Shown here: positions 55,973 through 64,000 of the stretch, piece after piece | Layout: every line of letters begins with the position of its first letter | Position numbering within the stretch: position 1 is the stretch's first letter | Assembly: GCA_963848045.1 (NCBI GenBank) | Contig: CAWKCC010000004.1 | Span: 682,001 to 746,000 of the forward strand | Length of the DNA: 64,000 nt | From: CAVUAT01 sp963848045 | GTDB lineage: Bacteria > Actinomycetota > Thermoleophilia > Solirubrobacterales > 70-9 | Reading direction: 5' to 3' | Position numbers and translations under genes: made by a program | Notes under the pieces: model-generated | What the model was told of the DNA's origin: nothing | Databases searched by the model: none | The model's input: only the letters and a program-made list of their open reading frames with translations

Positions 55973-56779
55973 GTGACAGACCAACTGGCTAACGCAAAGC
56001 TCCGGCTGGATCGTCCGGTTGAGGCGGTCGCGCGGCTGACGATCTCGCGGCCCGAGGCGCGTAACGCCCTCGACCACGACGTGCTGGGCGCGATCGCCGA
56101 GGCGATGCCGGCGCTCGACGACGGCATCGAGACCCGCTGCGTGATCCTGACGGGCGAGGGCCGCGCGTTCTCCGCGGGCTATGACATCGCCGGCATCCCC
56201 GAGGACTCCTTCGAGCGCGACGCCGAGGCACTGGTGGCTCACCCCTTCACCGCTGCGCTGGAGACGGTCGCGTCCCATCCCTGGCCGGTGATCGCGGCGA
56301 TCAACGGGCACGCCCTGGGCGGCGGCCTGGAGCTGGCGCTGAGCTGCGACCTGCGCATCTGCGCCCGGGGCGCCAGGCTCGGGATGCCGCCCGCCAAGCT
56401 CGGCCTGATCTATGGGCACACCGGCCTGCAGCGGTTCATCAGCACGATCGGCGTGCCGCGCACCAAGCAGCTCTTCCTCACGGGGCGAAATCTCGGCGCG
56501 GAGCGTGCCGAGCAGATCGGCCTGGTTCACGAGGTTGTCGACGACGAGGCGATCGAATCCGCGTCGCTCGAGCTGGCCGCCGAGGTCGCCGCCAACGCCC
56601 CGCTGGCGGTCAGGGGCAACAAGCGGGCGATAGACATGCTCGACTCCTACCCACGCCTCACCGCCGAGCAGGAGCGCGATCTGATCGAGCTGCGAGAGTC
56701 CTGCTTCGGATCCGAGGACATGCGCGAGGGCATTCGCGCCTTCGGCGAGAAACGCAGACCGGAATGGAGAGGCAGATGA
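55973..56779 (+). CDS. Enoyl-CoA hydratase/isomerase family
   Basis: 268 residues from GTG 55973. The crotonase-fold segments are LTISRPEARNALDHDVL, FSAGYDIAGIP for the oxyanion hole, and INGHALGGGLELALSCDL. The C-terminal AFGEKRRPEWRGR matches the family tail. The first acidic catalytic residue of hydratases is not obvious and the second site reads PAKLGLIYGHTG, so dehydratase or isomerase activity is also possible. The 2TM gene follows with a four-base overlap. It is a second crotonase in the window beside that at 38593. Confidence 0.92.
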   Translation: MTDQLANAKLRLDRPVEAVARLTISRPEARNALDHDVLGAIAEAMPALDDGIETRCVILTGEGRAFSAGYDIAGIPEDSFERDAEALVAHPFTAALETVASHPWPVIAAINGHALGGGLELALSCDLRICARGARLGMPPAKLGLIYGHTGLQRFISTIGVPRTKQLFLTGRNLGAERAEQIGLVHEVVDDEAIESASLELAAEVAANAPLAVRGNKRAIDMLDSYPRLTAEQERDLIELRESCFGSEDMREGIRAFGEKRRPEWRGR

Positions 56780-57069
56780 ACGACGACGACATCCAGGTGG
56801 AAGCCCCGAGCCCCGAGCAGCTTCGCGACCAGGCGATCCGTTCCCTGCGCAAGAAGGAGCACTTCAGGACCAGCCTGATCGCCTATGTGCTCGTCAACCT
56901 CTTCCTGGTCGGGATCTGGGCGATCTCCGGCGCGGACTACTTCTGGCCGATCTGGGTGATCGGCGGCTGGGGCCTCGGCCTGGCCTTTCAGGCCCTTGAC
57001 GCCTACGGGCGCCGGAGGACGATCAGCGAGGACCGGATCTCCAGGGAGATGGACCGCCTCAAAAGCTGA
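56776..57069 (+). CDS. Small 2TM-domain protein
   Basis: 97 residues from ATG 56776, which overlaps the stop of the enoyl-CoA hydratase (ATGA). After an acidic start and LRDQAIRSLRKKEHFRTSLIAY, two membrane helices (about 35-57 and 61-80) include ISGADYFWPIWVIGGWG, the 2TM-domain signature, and a basic amphipathic tail (RRRTISEDRISREMDRLKS). These domains are common next to sensor kinases and regulators, but as a stand-alone its role is unknown. Probable translational coupling with the preceding gene. Confidence 0.86.
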   Translation: MNDDDIQVEAPSPEQLRDQAIRSLRKKEHFRTSLIAYVLVNLFLVGIWAISGADYFWPIWVIGGWGLGLAFQALDAYGRRRTISEDRISREMDRLKS

Positions 57070-57075
57070 GATCCC

Positions 57076-57087
57076 GCCCGGCCGGGC
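57076..57087. terminator. Palindromic GC hairpin between convergent genes
   Basis: GCCCGG-CCGGGC, a 12-base perfect palindrome, lies between the converging 2TM and MMPL genes. It has no T-run, so the terminator role rests on position. Confidence 0.28.
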
Positions 57088-57126
57088 GCGCCGAGCGCCA
57101 GGTCTCGAGCGCTGGGCGGCCGCCTC

Positions 57127-59319
57127 CTAGGCGCGAGCCGTCTCGACCGCCGGCTGCTCGCCTGCTTGCTCGCCGGTCTGCTCGTGCAGCGCCCCGCCTC
57201 CGCCCGCGGCCGTCGAGGGCCACCAGATCTTGTCGCCGATCAGCTCGACGGCGGCCGGGACCATGATCGTGCGCACGATGAAGGTGTCGAGCAGGATGCC
57301 CAGCGCGACCATCAGCCCGAGGTCGAAGGTGAAGGTGACCGGCAGGGTCATCAGCACCGAGAAGGTGCCGGCGAGGATGATCCCGGCGCTGGTGATCACC
57401 GGGCCGGTCGCGGCCAGCGCGCGCAGCATTCCCTCGCGCGTCCCGAAGCTGCGGGCCTCCTCGCGCACCCGGGCCATCAGGAAGATCGTGTAGTCGATCC
57501 CCAGGGCAACCAGGAAGATGAAGGCGAAGGTCGGTATCGAGGCGTCGAAGCCGGCGTCGCCGACCGCGAAGCGGATGATCAGGATGGAGATCCCGAGCGT
57601 CGCCAGGAAGGAGAGGACGACGCTGGCGATCAACACCAGCGGCGCCACCAGCGCTCGAAGCAGGATCGCGAGGATGATCGCGATCACCAGCAGCGCCAGC
57701 GGCGCGATCCTGCGCAGGTCGCTCTCCGTCGCGTTATCGAAGTCGTACTGAAGCGCGGCGCCGCCGCCGACCAGGGCGGTGAGGCCGGGGCCGAGGTCGC
57801 TGACGCTCTCCCTGATCCCCGGCACCAGGTTGAGCGCCGTCTTCGTATACGGATCCTGGTCGAGCACCACGTCGATCGACGCGGTGCCGCGGTCCTTCGA
57901 GGTGAGCCCGGTCGGGGTCGCGCTGGCTACGCCCTCCGCGCCGATCAGCCGCTGCCGGGCCCTGGATACGTCGGCCTCTGTGACGACACCGTCGTCGCGG
58001 CGCACCAGCACCGTGGTCGGTGCCGTCAGTCCGGCCGGAAAGGATGCCTCCAAGACCCTGAAGCCCTCGACGCTCTCCACGGACTTCTTGAAGAAGGTGG
58101 TGCTCGAGTAGTCCACCTTGTACGCCAAGAGACCCAGCGACGCCGCCACGAACAGCGAGACTGTCACCAGCAGGGCCAGCCCTGGCCGCTCGAGCACCCT
58201 GTCCCCCACCCTGCGCCAGACGCCCTGGCGGGCGATCGAGGGATGGTCGGGGTCATACTCGACGTTGCTTCGTCGCGGCCAGAAGCCGACCCGGCCGAAG
58301 ATCGTCAGCAAGGCCGGCAGCAAGGTCAGGCCGGCGACCATCGCGCAGGCCACTCCGATCGCGGCGACGGGACCGAGGTTGCTGGTGTTGCGCGCGTCGG
58401 CCACGGCGAGCACGAGCATCGCGAGCACCACCGTCAGGCCGCTGGCGAGGATCGCCGGTCCCGAGCGGCGCACGGCACGCGCCATCGCCCGGTGCTTGTC
58501 CTCGATCACCCGCAACTCCTCGCGGTAGCGCGAGACGAGCAGCAGGCAGTAGTCGGTTCCCACCCCGAACATCAGCACGATCAGGATCGCCGTGCCGTTG
58601 GAGGAGACGGTGGCGCCCGATCTCGCGTAGAGGTAGACGAAGCCCTGGGCGACCAGATAGGCGAAGAAGACGACGAGGATCGGGGTCAGCGCGACCAGCA
58701 CGGCCCGGTAGATCGCCCCGAGCAGCACCAGCACCAGGGTCACGGTGGCAAGCAGCAGCTTCGCGTCGAGCTCTCCGAAGACCTCTTCGACGTCAGCGCT
58801 GAAGCCGAGATCGCCGGTCACGAACACCTCCAGCCCCTGGCTAGGCTGCTCCGCGACGATCGCGCGCGCCGCCTTGCCCCAGTCAGCGGATGCTTCGAAG
58901 TCCGTCGGCACGGTGAGCACCGTGTAGGCGACGTCCCCGCTGCTCGAGACGAGACCTGCGGGCGAGTCGTCCTGGAGGGGCACCACCGGGTCCTCCGTGA
59001 GCGGGATCTCGTCGGCCCCGGCGATCTGCAGCTTCTCGGAGTCGTCGAGAACCTTCTGGCGGTCGGCGGCGGTGAAGCCTCCGTCACGCTCGTAGACGAC
59101 CAGGCCCACCGTGGTCTCGCCGCTCGCGAACTCCCGGTCCAGGGCCTCGGCCACCTCGGTGGACTCCGCGCCGTCGGGCAGGAAGGATGCGGTGTCGTCG
59201 CGGGTCTCGTTGCCGAGCTTGGAACCGAGCGGCACCATCGCCGCCACTGCCGCGATCCAGAGCGCGAGCACCGCCCATTTCCCGCGGCGACCGGAGACGA
59301 ATGAGGCGAGCGCGCGCAC
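57127..59319 (-). CDS. MMPL-family (RND superfamily) transporter 2
   Basis: 730 residues from GTG 59319 (MRALASFVSGRRGKWAVLALW). It has the same layout as transporter 1, with GVGTDYCLLLVSRYREELR and ALGIDYTIFLMARVREE as proton-relay motifs, two periplasmic loops, and about 12 membrane segments. Similarity to transporter 1 is clear but far from identity, so this is an ancient paralogue rather than a recent duplication. The C-terminal tail is Gly/Ala/Glu-rich. TAGCCT lies nine bases upstream of the start. Cargo unknown; possibly hydrophobic compounds or lipids. Confidence 0.92.
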   Translation of the reverse strand: MRALASFVSGRRGKWAVLALWIAAVAAMVPLGSKLGNETRDDTASFLPDGAESTEVAEALDREFASGETTVGLVVYERDGGFTAADRQKVLDDSEKLQIAGADEIPLTEDPVVPLQDDSPAGLVSSSGDVAYTVLTVPTDFEASADWGKAARAIVAEQPSQGLEVFVTGDLGFSADVEEVFGELDAKLLLATVTLVLVLLGAIYRAVLVALTPILVVFFAYLVAQGFVYLYARSGATVSSNGTAILIVLMFGVGTDYCLLLVSRYREELRVIEDKHRAMARAVRRSGPAILASGLTVVLAMLVLAVADARNTSNLGPVAAIGVACAMVAGLTLLPALLTIFGRVGFWPRRSNVEYDPDHPSIARQGVWRRVGDRVLERPGLALLVTVSLFVAASLGLLAYKVDYSSTTFFKKSVESVEGFRVLEASFPAGLTAPTTVLVRRDDGVVTEADVSRARQRLIGAEGVASATPTGLTSKDRGTASIDVVLDQDPYTKTALNLVPGIRESVSDLGPGLTALVGGGAALQYDFDNATESDLRRIAPLALLVIAIILAILLRALVAPLVLIASVVLSFLATLGISILIIRFAVGDAGFDASIPTFAFIFLVALGIDYTIFLMARVREEARSFGTREGMLRALAATGPVITSAGIILAGTFSVLMTLPVTFTFDLGLMVALGILLDTFIVRTIMVPAAVELIGDKIWWPSTAAGGGGALHEQTGEQAGEQPAVETARA

Positions 59320-59396
59320 TGGCGCGGCAGGCTAGCGAAACCGAATCCCCCCGCAGGAGGGGCCGGTCACGCGATCGCCGGCACGCCGGTTGCCGC

Positions 59397-60518
59397 TCAG
59401 AGGTCGGCGCGCAGCGCCAGGATGCGCTCCACCGCCTGCTCGAAGGCGACCCGCGGGAGCCTGCCGCGATTCAGCGCACGGCGCAGCGCGCGCGCCGCGC
59501 GTAGCCCCGCGTCGCAGTGGACGTAGAGCAGCACGTCGATGCCGGCCGCCGCGGCTCGCACGGCGACCTTCGCCGGCGTCGCCCCGGCGGTGGCGGCGGG
59601 CGTCTCCAGCGAGTCGCTGATCGTGACGCCCTCGAACCCGACCCTGCGGCGAAGCTCCCCCCTCACCACCGGCTTCGACTGCGAGGCTGGGAGCTTCGGA
59701 TCGCGCAACGCCGGGTAGCGCGCCGAGCTGACCATGACCAGCGCCCCCCCGGCCTCGCTGAAGGCCCGGTAGGGCGCCTCGTCAACCCTGCGCAGCGCCC
59801 CGGCCCCGAGCCGGATGGTCGAGGGCCGAAGATCGGTGTTGGCCGCGGTCGACCCCAGCCCCGGAAAGTGCTTCGCCGCCGCCGCGACGCCCCCGGACTC
59901 GAGGCCCTCGGCGAAGGCGACGCCGGTAGCCGCGACCCGGCCCGGCTTCGACCCGAAGGCGCGCCGCTGCTTGGAGATGAAGCCGCCGCGCCGCGCCACG
60001 TCGAGCACCGGCGCCAGGTCCACGTTGATCCCGGCTCCCCTCAGGGAGGCCGCCGTGGCCGCCCCCTGGGAGCGCGAGAAGGACGCGCCGCGCGCACCCA
60101 TCACCGCGGCGCTGGCCCTCGGTGGCCCCGGCAGCCGCTTGACCAGCCCGCCCTCCTGGTCGACCGAGACGATCACGGACCGTCGCAATCCCCGGGGACG
60201 CTGCGTGCTCTGCAGGGCGGCGCTCAGCCTCGCGACCTGGGCACGGCTGCGGACGTTGTCCGAGAACAGGATCACGCCCCCCAGCTCTCCGGCGGAGATC
60301 ACCCTCCGCAGGCTGGCGGGCGCGCGGGTGCCGTCGAAGCCGCAGACGATCCGCTGTCCGGCGAGCTGGCGGGGCGCCAGCTCCGAGACCGCGAACGCCC
60401 TGGGCCCGGGCGCCGCGGCCTCCGGCGCGCCGAGGCCGAGCATCACCGCGGTCACCGCGGTCACGGCGGCGAGCACAGCGCCCGGTCTCTCCGGACCGGT
60501 CGTCCCCGGCCTGCTCAT
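59397..60518 (-). CDS. Secreted GH3-family glycosidase (NagZ-like), acid/base site altered
   Basis: 373 residues. A signal peptide (hydrophobic stretch about 14-32, ending AAA) precedes a family 3 glycoside hydrolase domain: VCGFDGT, LGGVILFSDNVRS, VSVDQEGGLVKRL, DLAPVLDV, the KHFPGLG motif and the catalytic nucleophile Asp in VTISDSLET. In NagZ the acid/base is a His in a DSH triplet after KHFPGHG; here the site reads NTD and the HG is LG, so a different proton donor is expected. Peptidoglycan fragments are the usual substrates. AAGGAG lies just upstream of the start. It is divergent from the biotin genes. Confidence 0.85.
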   Translation of the reverse strand: MSRPGTTGPERPGAVLAAVTAVTAVMLGLGAPEAAAPGPRAFAVSELAPRQLAGQRIVCGFDGTRAPASLRRVISAGELGGVILFSDNVRSRAQVARLSAALQSTQRPRGLRRSVIVSVDQEGGLVKRLPGPPRASAAVMGARGASFSRSQGAATAASLRGAGINVDLAPVLDVARRGGFISKQRRAFGSKPGRVAATGVAFAEGLESGGVAAAAKHFPGLGSTAANTDLRPSTIRLGAGALRRVDEAPYRAFSEAGGALVMVSSARYPALRDPKLPASQSKPVVRGELRRRVGFEGVTISDSLETPAATAGATPAKVAVRAAAAGIDVLLYVHCDAGLRAARALRRALNRGRLPRVAFEQAVERILALRADL

Positions 60519-60596
60519 GCCGCTCCTTCTAGCAGCTTCTATCCGGCGCGAGTGAGAGCCTGGCGGGCGAACTCACCCCGAGGGGGAGGTGTCCCG

Positions 60597-61744
60597 TTGG
60601 CATCGCTGATCAGCTTCGAGGAGGCCCTGCAGCTGGGCCGGCTCTCCGACCCCGACGAGATCGGGGCGCTTGTCGAGCGTGCCTGGAAGGTGCGGACCGA
60701 GCGCTTCGGCGACTCGACCGACATGTGCTCGCTGGTCAACGCCAAGTCCGGGGGCTGCGCCGAGGATTGCGGCTTCTGCGCGCAGTCGCGCTATGCCGAG
60801 GCCGACACCCCCATGCACGCGATGATGGAGCCCGAGCAGATGCTCGAGCACGCCAAGGCCGCCGAGGCCGCAGGCGCCCACCGCTTCTGCATGGTCACCC
60901 AGGGACAGGGGCTGTCGAAGCGCGACTTCGCGAAGATCCTCGAGGGGGCCCGCCTGGTCTCCGAGCAGACCAACCTGAAGCGCTGCGCCTCGATCGGGCA
61001 CATGTCGCCCGCCCGCGCCAGGGAGCTCAAGCAGGCGGGGATCCAGCGCGTGCATCACAACGTCGAGACGGCGCGCTCCTACTACGACGAGGTATCGACC
61101 ACCGTCCGCTACGAGGGCCGGATCCGCACCATCGACGCGGTCAGGGAGGCGGGCCTCGAGAGCTGCGTCGGCGGCATCCTCAATCTCGGTGAGAGCCCCC
61201 GCCAGCGGGTCGAGATGGCATTCGAGCTGGCCGAGATCGACCCCGAGTCGGTGCCGATCAACCTGCTCAACCCTCGCACCGGGACCAAGTTCGGCGACCG
61301 CGACCTGATGGATCCCTGGGACGTGGTCAAGTGGGTGGCGATCTTCCGCCTGATCCTCCCCGACGCGCTCTTCCGCCTCTGCGGTGGCCGGGTCGAGAAC
61401 CTGGGCGAGCTGCAGCCGCTGGCGGTCAGAGCGGGGCTGAACGGCGTGATGATGGGCAACTTCCTGACCACCCTGGGCGTCGAGCCCGAGCAGGACCGCC
61501 GCAGCTTCGAGCAGCTCGGGCTCAACGTCTCGCGCCAGCCTGACAACGGCCGCAACCCCCGCCCCGACAACCGCTCGGGCTGGATGGAGGGCGAGACCCC
61601 GCGGACACCGGTCGACGAGCTGATCGAAAGCCGGGCCGACGCCGGCCTCTGGGACCCCTCGACGCAGCTGCGTGTGATCAAGACGAAGGGCAAGGTCCCG
61701 GCCTACCCCCGCCCCGGCAAACCCACGGAGGAGCGGGCCGCCTG

Positions 61745-61745
<1 letters not shown>
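60597..61745 (+). CDS. bioB: Biotin synthase
   Basis: 382 residues from TTG 60597, which is preceded by GGGGGAGGT at a good distance; no in-frame ATG is nearby. BioB is a radical-SAM enzyme that inserts sulfur into dethiobiotin. The [4Fe-4S] motif is Cys54, Cys58 and Cys61 in CAEDCGFCAQS, and the SAM and [2Fe-2S] cluster regions appear as VTQGQGLSKRDF, RVHHNVETARSYYDE, CVGGILNLGES and NGVMMGNFLTT. A C-terminal extension of about 60 residues (Arg/Pro-rich, ending EERAA) goes beyond E. coli BioB. It overlaps bioF (TGATG), giving a coupled bioB-bioF-bioD set. Confidence 0.96.
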
Positions 61746-63001
<1,256 letters not shown>

Positions 63002-63658
63002 GTGCAGGGCGTATTCGTCACGGGCACCGGCACCGAGGTCGGCAAGACGGTCGTGGCCGCGGTGATCGCGCGCACGGCCGCAGCAGCGGGTAAGAGCGTC
63101 GCCGTGTTCAAGCCGGCGGTCAGCGGCCTGGACGGGCCCGGCGTGCCCGACCACGAGCTGCTGCGCCGCGCAGCCGGCAGCGCGCAGTCCGACGAGGAGA
63201 TCGCGCCCTACCGCTTCGGGCCCCCCGTCTCGCCACACCTGGCGGCCGAGCTGGCCGGGACCGAGATCGACCCCCCGGCCCTGATCGCCGCCGCCACCGC
63301 CGCGGCAGGAAGGGCCGACCTGCTCGTCTGCGAGGGCGTCGGCGGCTTTCTGGTCCCCCTGACCGGCGACTACCTTGTCCGCGACCTCGCGAGAGAGCTC
63401 GGCATGGCGGTCGTGATCGCGGCACCGCCCGGCCTCGGCACGATCAACCACACGCTGCTGACCCTCGAGGCGAGCCGTGCCGCCGGTCTGGGCGCAGCCG
63501 CCGTCGTGCTGACGCCGTGGCCCGATCGGCCCTCGGTCATGGAGGAGTCGAACCGCACCACCATCGCGCGGCTGGGTGAGGTGGCCGTTACCGTGATCGA
63601 GCGGATCGACCTGGGCAAGCCCGAGAGCTGGCCGGAGCTGAGCCCAGCTGGGAGCTGA
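63002..63658 (+). CDS. bioD: Dethiobiotin synthetase
   Basis: 218 residues from GTG 63002, immediately after the bioF stop. BioD forms the ureido ring of dethiobiotin with ATP and CO2. The P-loop GTGTEVGKTVVAAVIAR is classical, with KPAVSGLD (the Lys contacting substrate), the CEGVGGFLVPLTGDY segment with the catalytic Glu, and the APPGLGTINHTLL helix. bioA, the aminotransferase between BioF and BioD in the pathway, is not between them nor elsewhere in view, so it is either elsewhere in the genome or replaced. An MFS gene converges after it. Confidence 0.95.
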   Translation: MQGVFVTGTGTEVGKTVVAAVIARTAAAAGKSVAVFKPAVSGLDGPGVPDHELLRRAAGSAQSDEEIAPYRFGPPVSPHLAAELAGTEIDPPALIAAATAAAGRADLLVCEGVGGFLVPLTGDYLVRDLARELGMAVVIAAPPGLGTINHTLLTLEASRAAGLGAAAVVLTPWPDRPSVMEESNRTTIARLGEVAVTVIERIDLGKPESWPELSPAGS

Positions 63659-63671
63659 CCGCCCGGAGCGG

Positions 63672-64000
63672 CTAGCCGACCTCCGCGGCGGGGGCAGCCC
63701 CGGCCGAGGCCTCCCGGCGCGCCGAGTCGCTGGGACGCCCGGCGCGGCTGCCACGCAGCATCACGACCGCGACCGCGAAGCCCAACACCGCGATCGCGGC
63801 GGCCAGCAGCATCGCGCTGCTGAGCGCGTCGACGAACACGGCCTGTGCCCGCTCGGGGGCCCTGACCAGGCTCGCCGGGTCGAAGCCGCTGCCGAGCTGG
63901 GACTGGAAGATCGCGCCGGTGGCCGCGACGCCGACCGTGCCGCCGACCATTCGCGACATCTGCAGCACGCCGGAGGCGACCCCGGCCTTCTGCACGCTGA
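63672..64000 (-). CDS. C-terminal part of an MFS (EmrB/QacA-type) transporter
   Basis: The frame runs off the right edge of the window, so only the last about 109 residues are visible. QKAGVASGVLQMSRMVGGTVGVAATGAIF is the conserved end of the drug-exporter-like DHA2 proteins (the ERAGVASGVLNMSRQVGG pattern), followed by a last membrane helix (LLAAAIAVLGFAVAVVML) and a short Arg/Ala-rich tail. The transporter's start and substrate are outside this window. It converges on bioD, 13 bases away. Confidence 0.85.
   Translation of the reverse strand, partial: SVQKAGVASGVLQMSRMVGGTVGVAATGAIFQSQLGSGFDPASLVRAPERAQAVFVDALSSAMLLAAAIAVLGFAVAVVMLRGSRAGRPSDSARREASAGAAPAAEVG

Noticed and set aside
57166..59304. 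A 712-residue plus-strand frame antisense to the second MMPL gene
   Set aside because: Composition (His/Gln/Arg/Gly repeats) is that of a reverse-strand shadow; the MMPL frame has all family motifs.
45851..59319. The two MMPL genes as a recent mobile duplication
   Set aside because: No direct repeats, transposase or near-identical stretches; the proteins are clearly diverged.

Overview
The window is GC-rich, gene-dense bacterial chromosome with almost no intergenic space; no gap between genes reaches 300 bases. Actinomycetota-type gene content (coproheme decarboxylase of the ChdC type, FprA-like ferredoxin reductase, holin-III/DUF3618/DUF4235 envelope genes, MMPL exporters, zinc-ribbon cyclase/ATPase/TPR regulators), frequent GTG/TTG starts and several apparently leaderless genes suggest an actinobacterium, probably class Thermoleophilia (Solirubrobacterales-like). 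The lineage is inferred from gene flavour, not from a marker gene. I saw no tRNA, rRNA, CRISPR array, insertion sequence or phage module; the window reads as ordinary chromosome with several unusual gene designs.

Layout. 1-5.5 kb: end of a secreted protein, then four tandem secreted PQQ-type sugar dehydrogenase paralogues. 5.6-7.5 kb: amt-glnK ammonium uptake operon (minus). 7.7-14.5 kb: aldehyde dehydrogenase, a small hypothetical gene, a SAM-I-like riboswitch whose P1 stem contains the metH ribosome-binding site, metH, and an alpha/beta hydrolase. 14.5-18.7 kb (minus): a GT4 glycosyltransferase fused to a flippase-like (LPG synthase TM) domain, and a large membrane protein with a phosphatase-like ectodomain. 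18.7-23.7 kb: heme and Fe-S genes (chdC, VOC protein, fprA, bolA, CGFS glutaredoxin; facing them erpA-type carrier, GST-like thioredoxin fold, sugar-epimerase-like SDR). 23.7-27.1 kb: DegV, a three-gene membrane operon including a 44-residue DUF4235-like gene, and a nitrilase-TetR operon with a probable operator.

27.3-34.1 kb holds a class III cyclase/AAA/TPR regulator, an isoprenylcysteine-methyltransferase-like protein, and the most unusual pair in the window: a stand-alone protein resembling polyprenyl synthases but lacking both aspartate-rich motifs, and a geranylgeranyl-reductase-like flavoprotein fused to a second such degenerate domain. 34.1-39.4 kb (minus) is a tightly overlapping acyl-CoA operon: enoyl-CoA hydratase, carboxyltransferase, BKACE, CaiB/BaiF-family enzyme, MerR regulator. 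39.4-45.7 kb: GGDEF/HD-GYP protein, P450, and an acyl-CoA dehydrogenase / NTF2-like / acyl-CoA dehydrogenase operon. The two acyl-CoA operons share an 18/21 identical sequence in their promoter regions, which suggests one regulon.

45.8-59.3 kb carries two MMPL exporters, an MFS exporter with an odd C-terminal domain, two SDRs, a lactonase-like hydrolase, PlsC, glycerol kinase, a GT2, a free-standing biotin carrier, an enoyl-CoA hydratase and a 2TM protein. 59.4-64 kb: a GH3 hydrolase, bioB-bioF-bioD (no bioA in view) and the end of an MFS transporter. Biotin synthesis, the biotin carrier and the carboxyltransferase fit together as parts of acyl-CoA carboxylation; no biotin carboxylase lies in the window.
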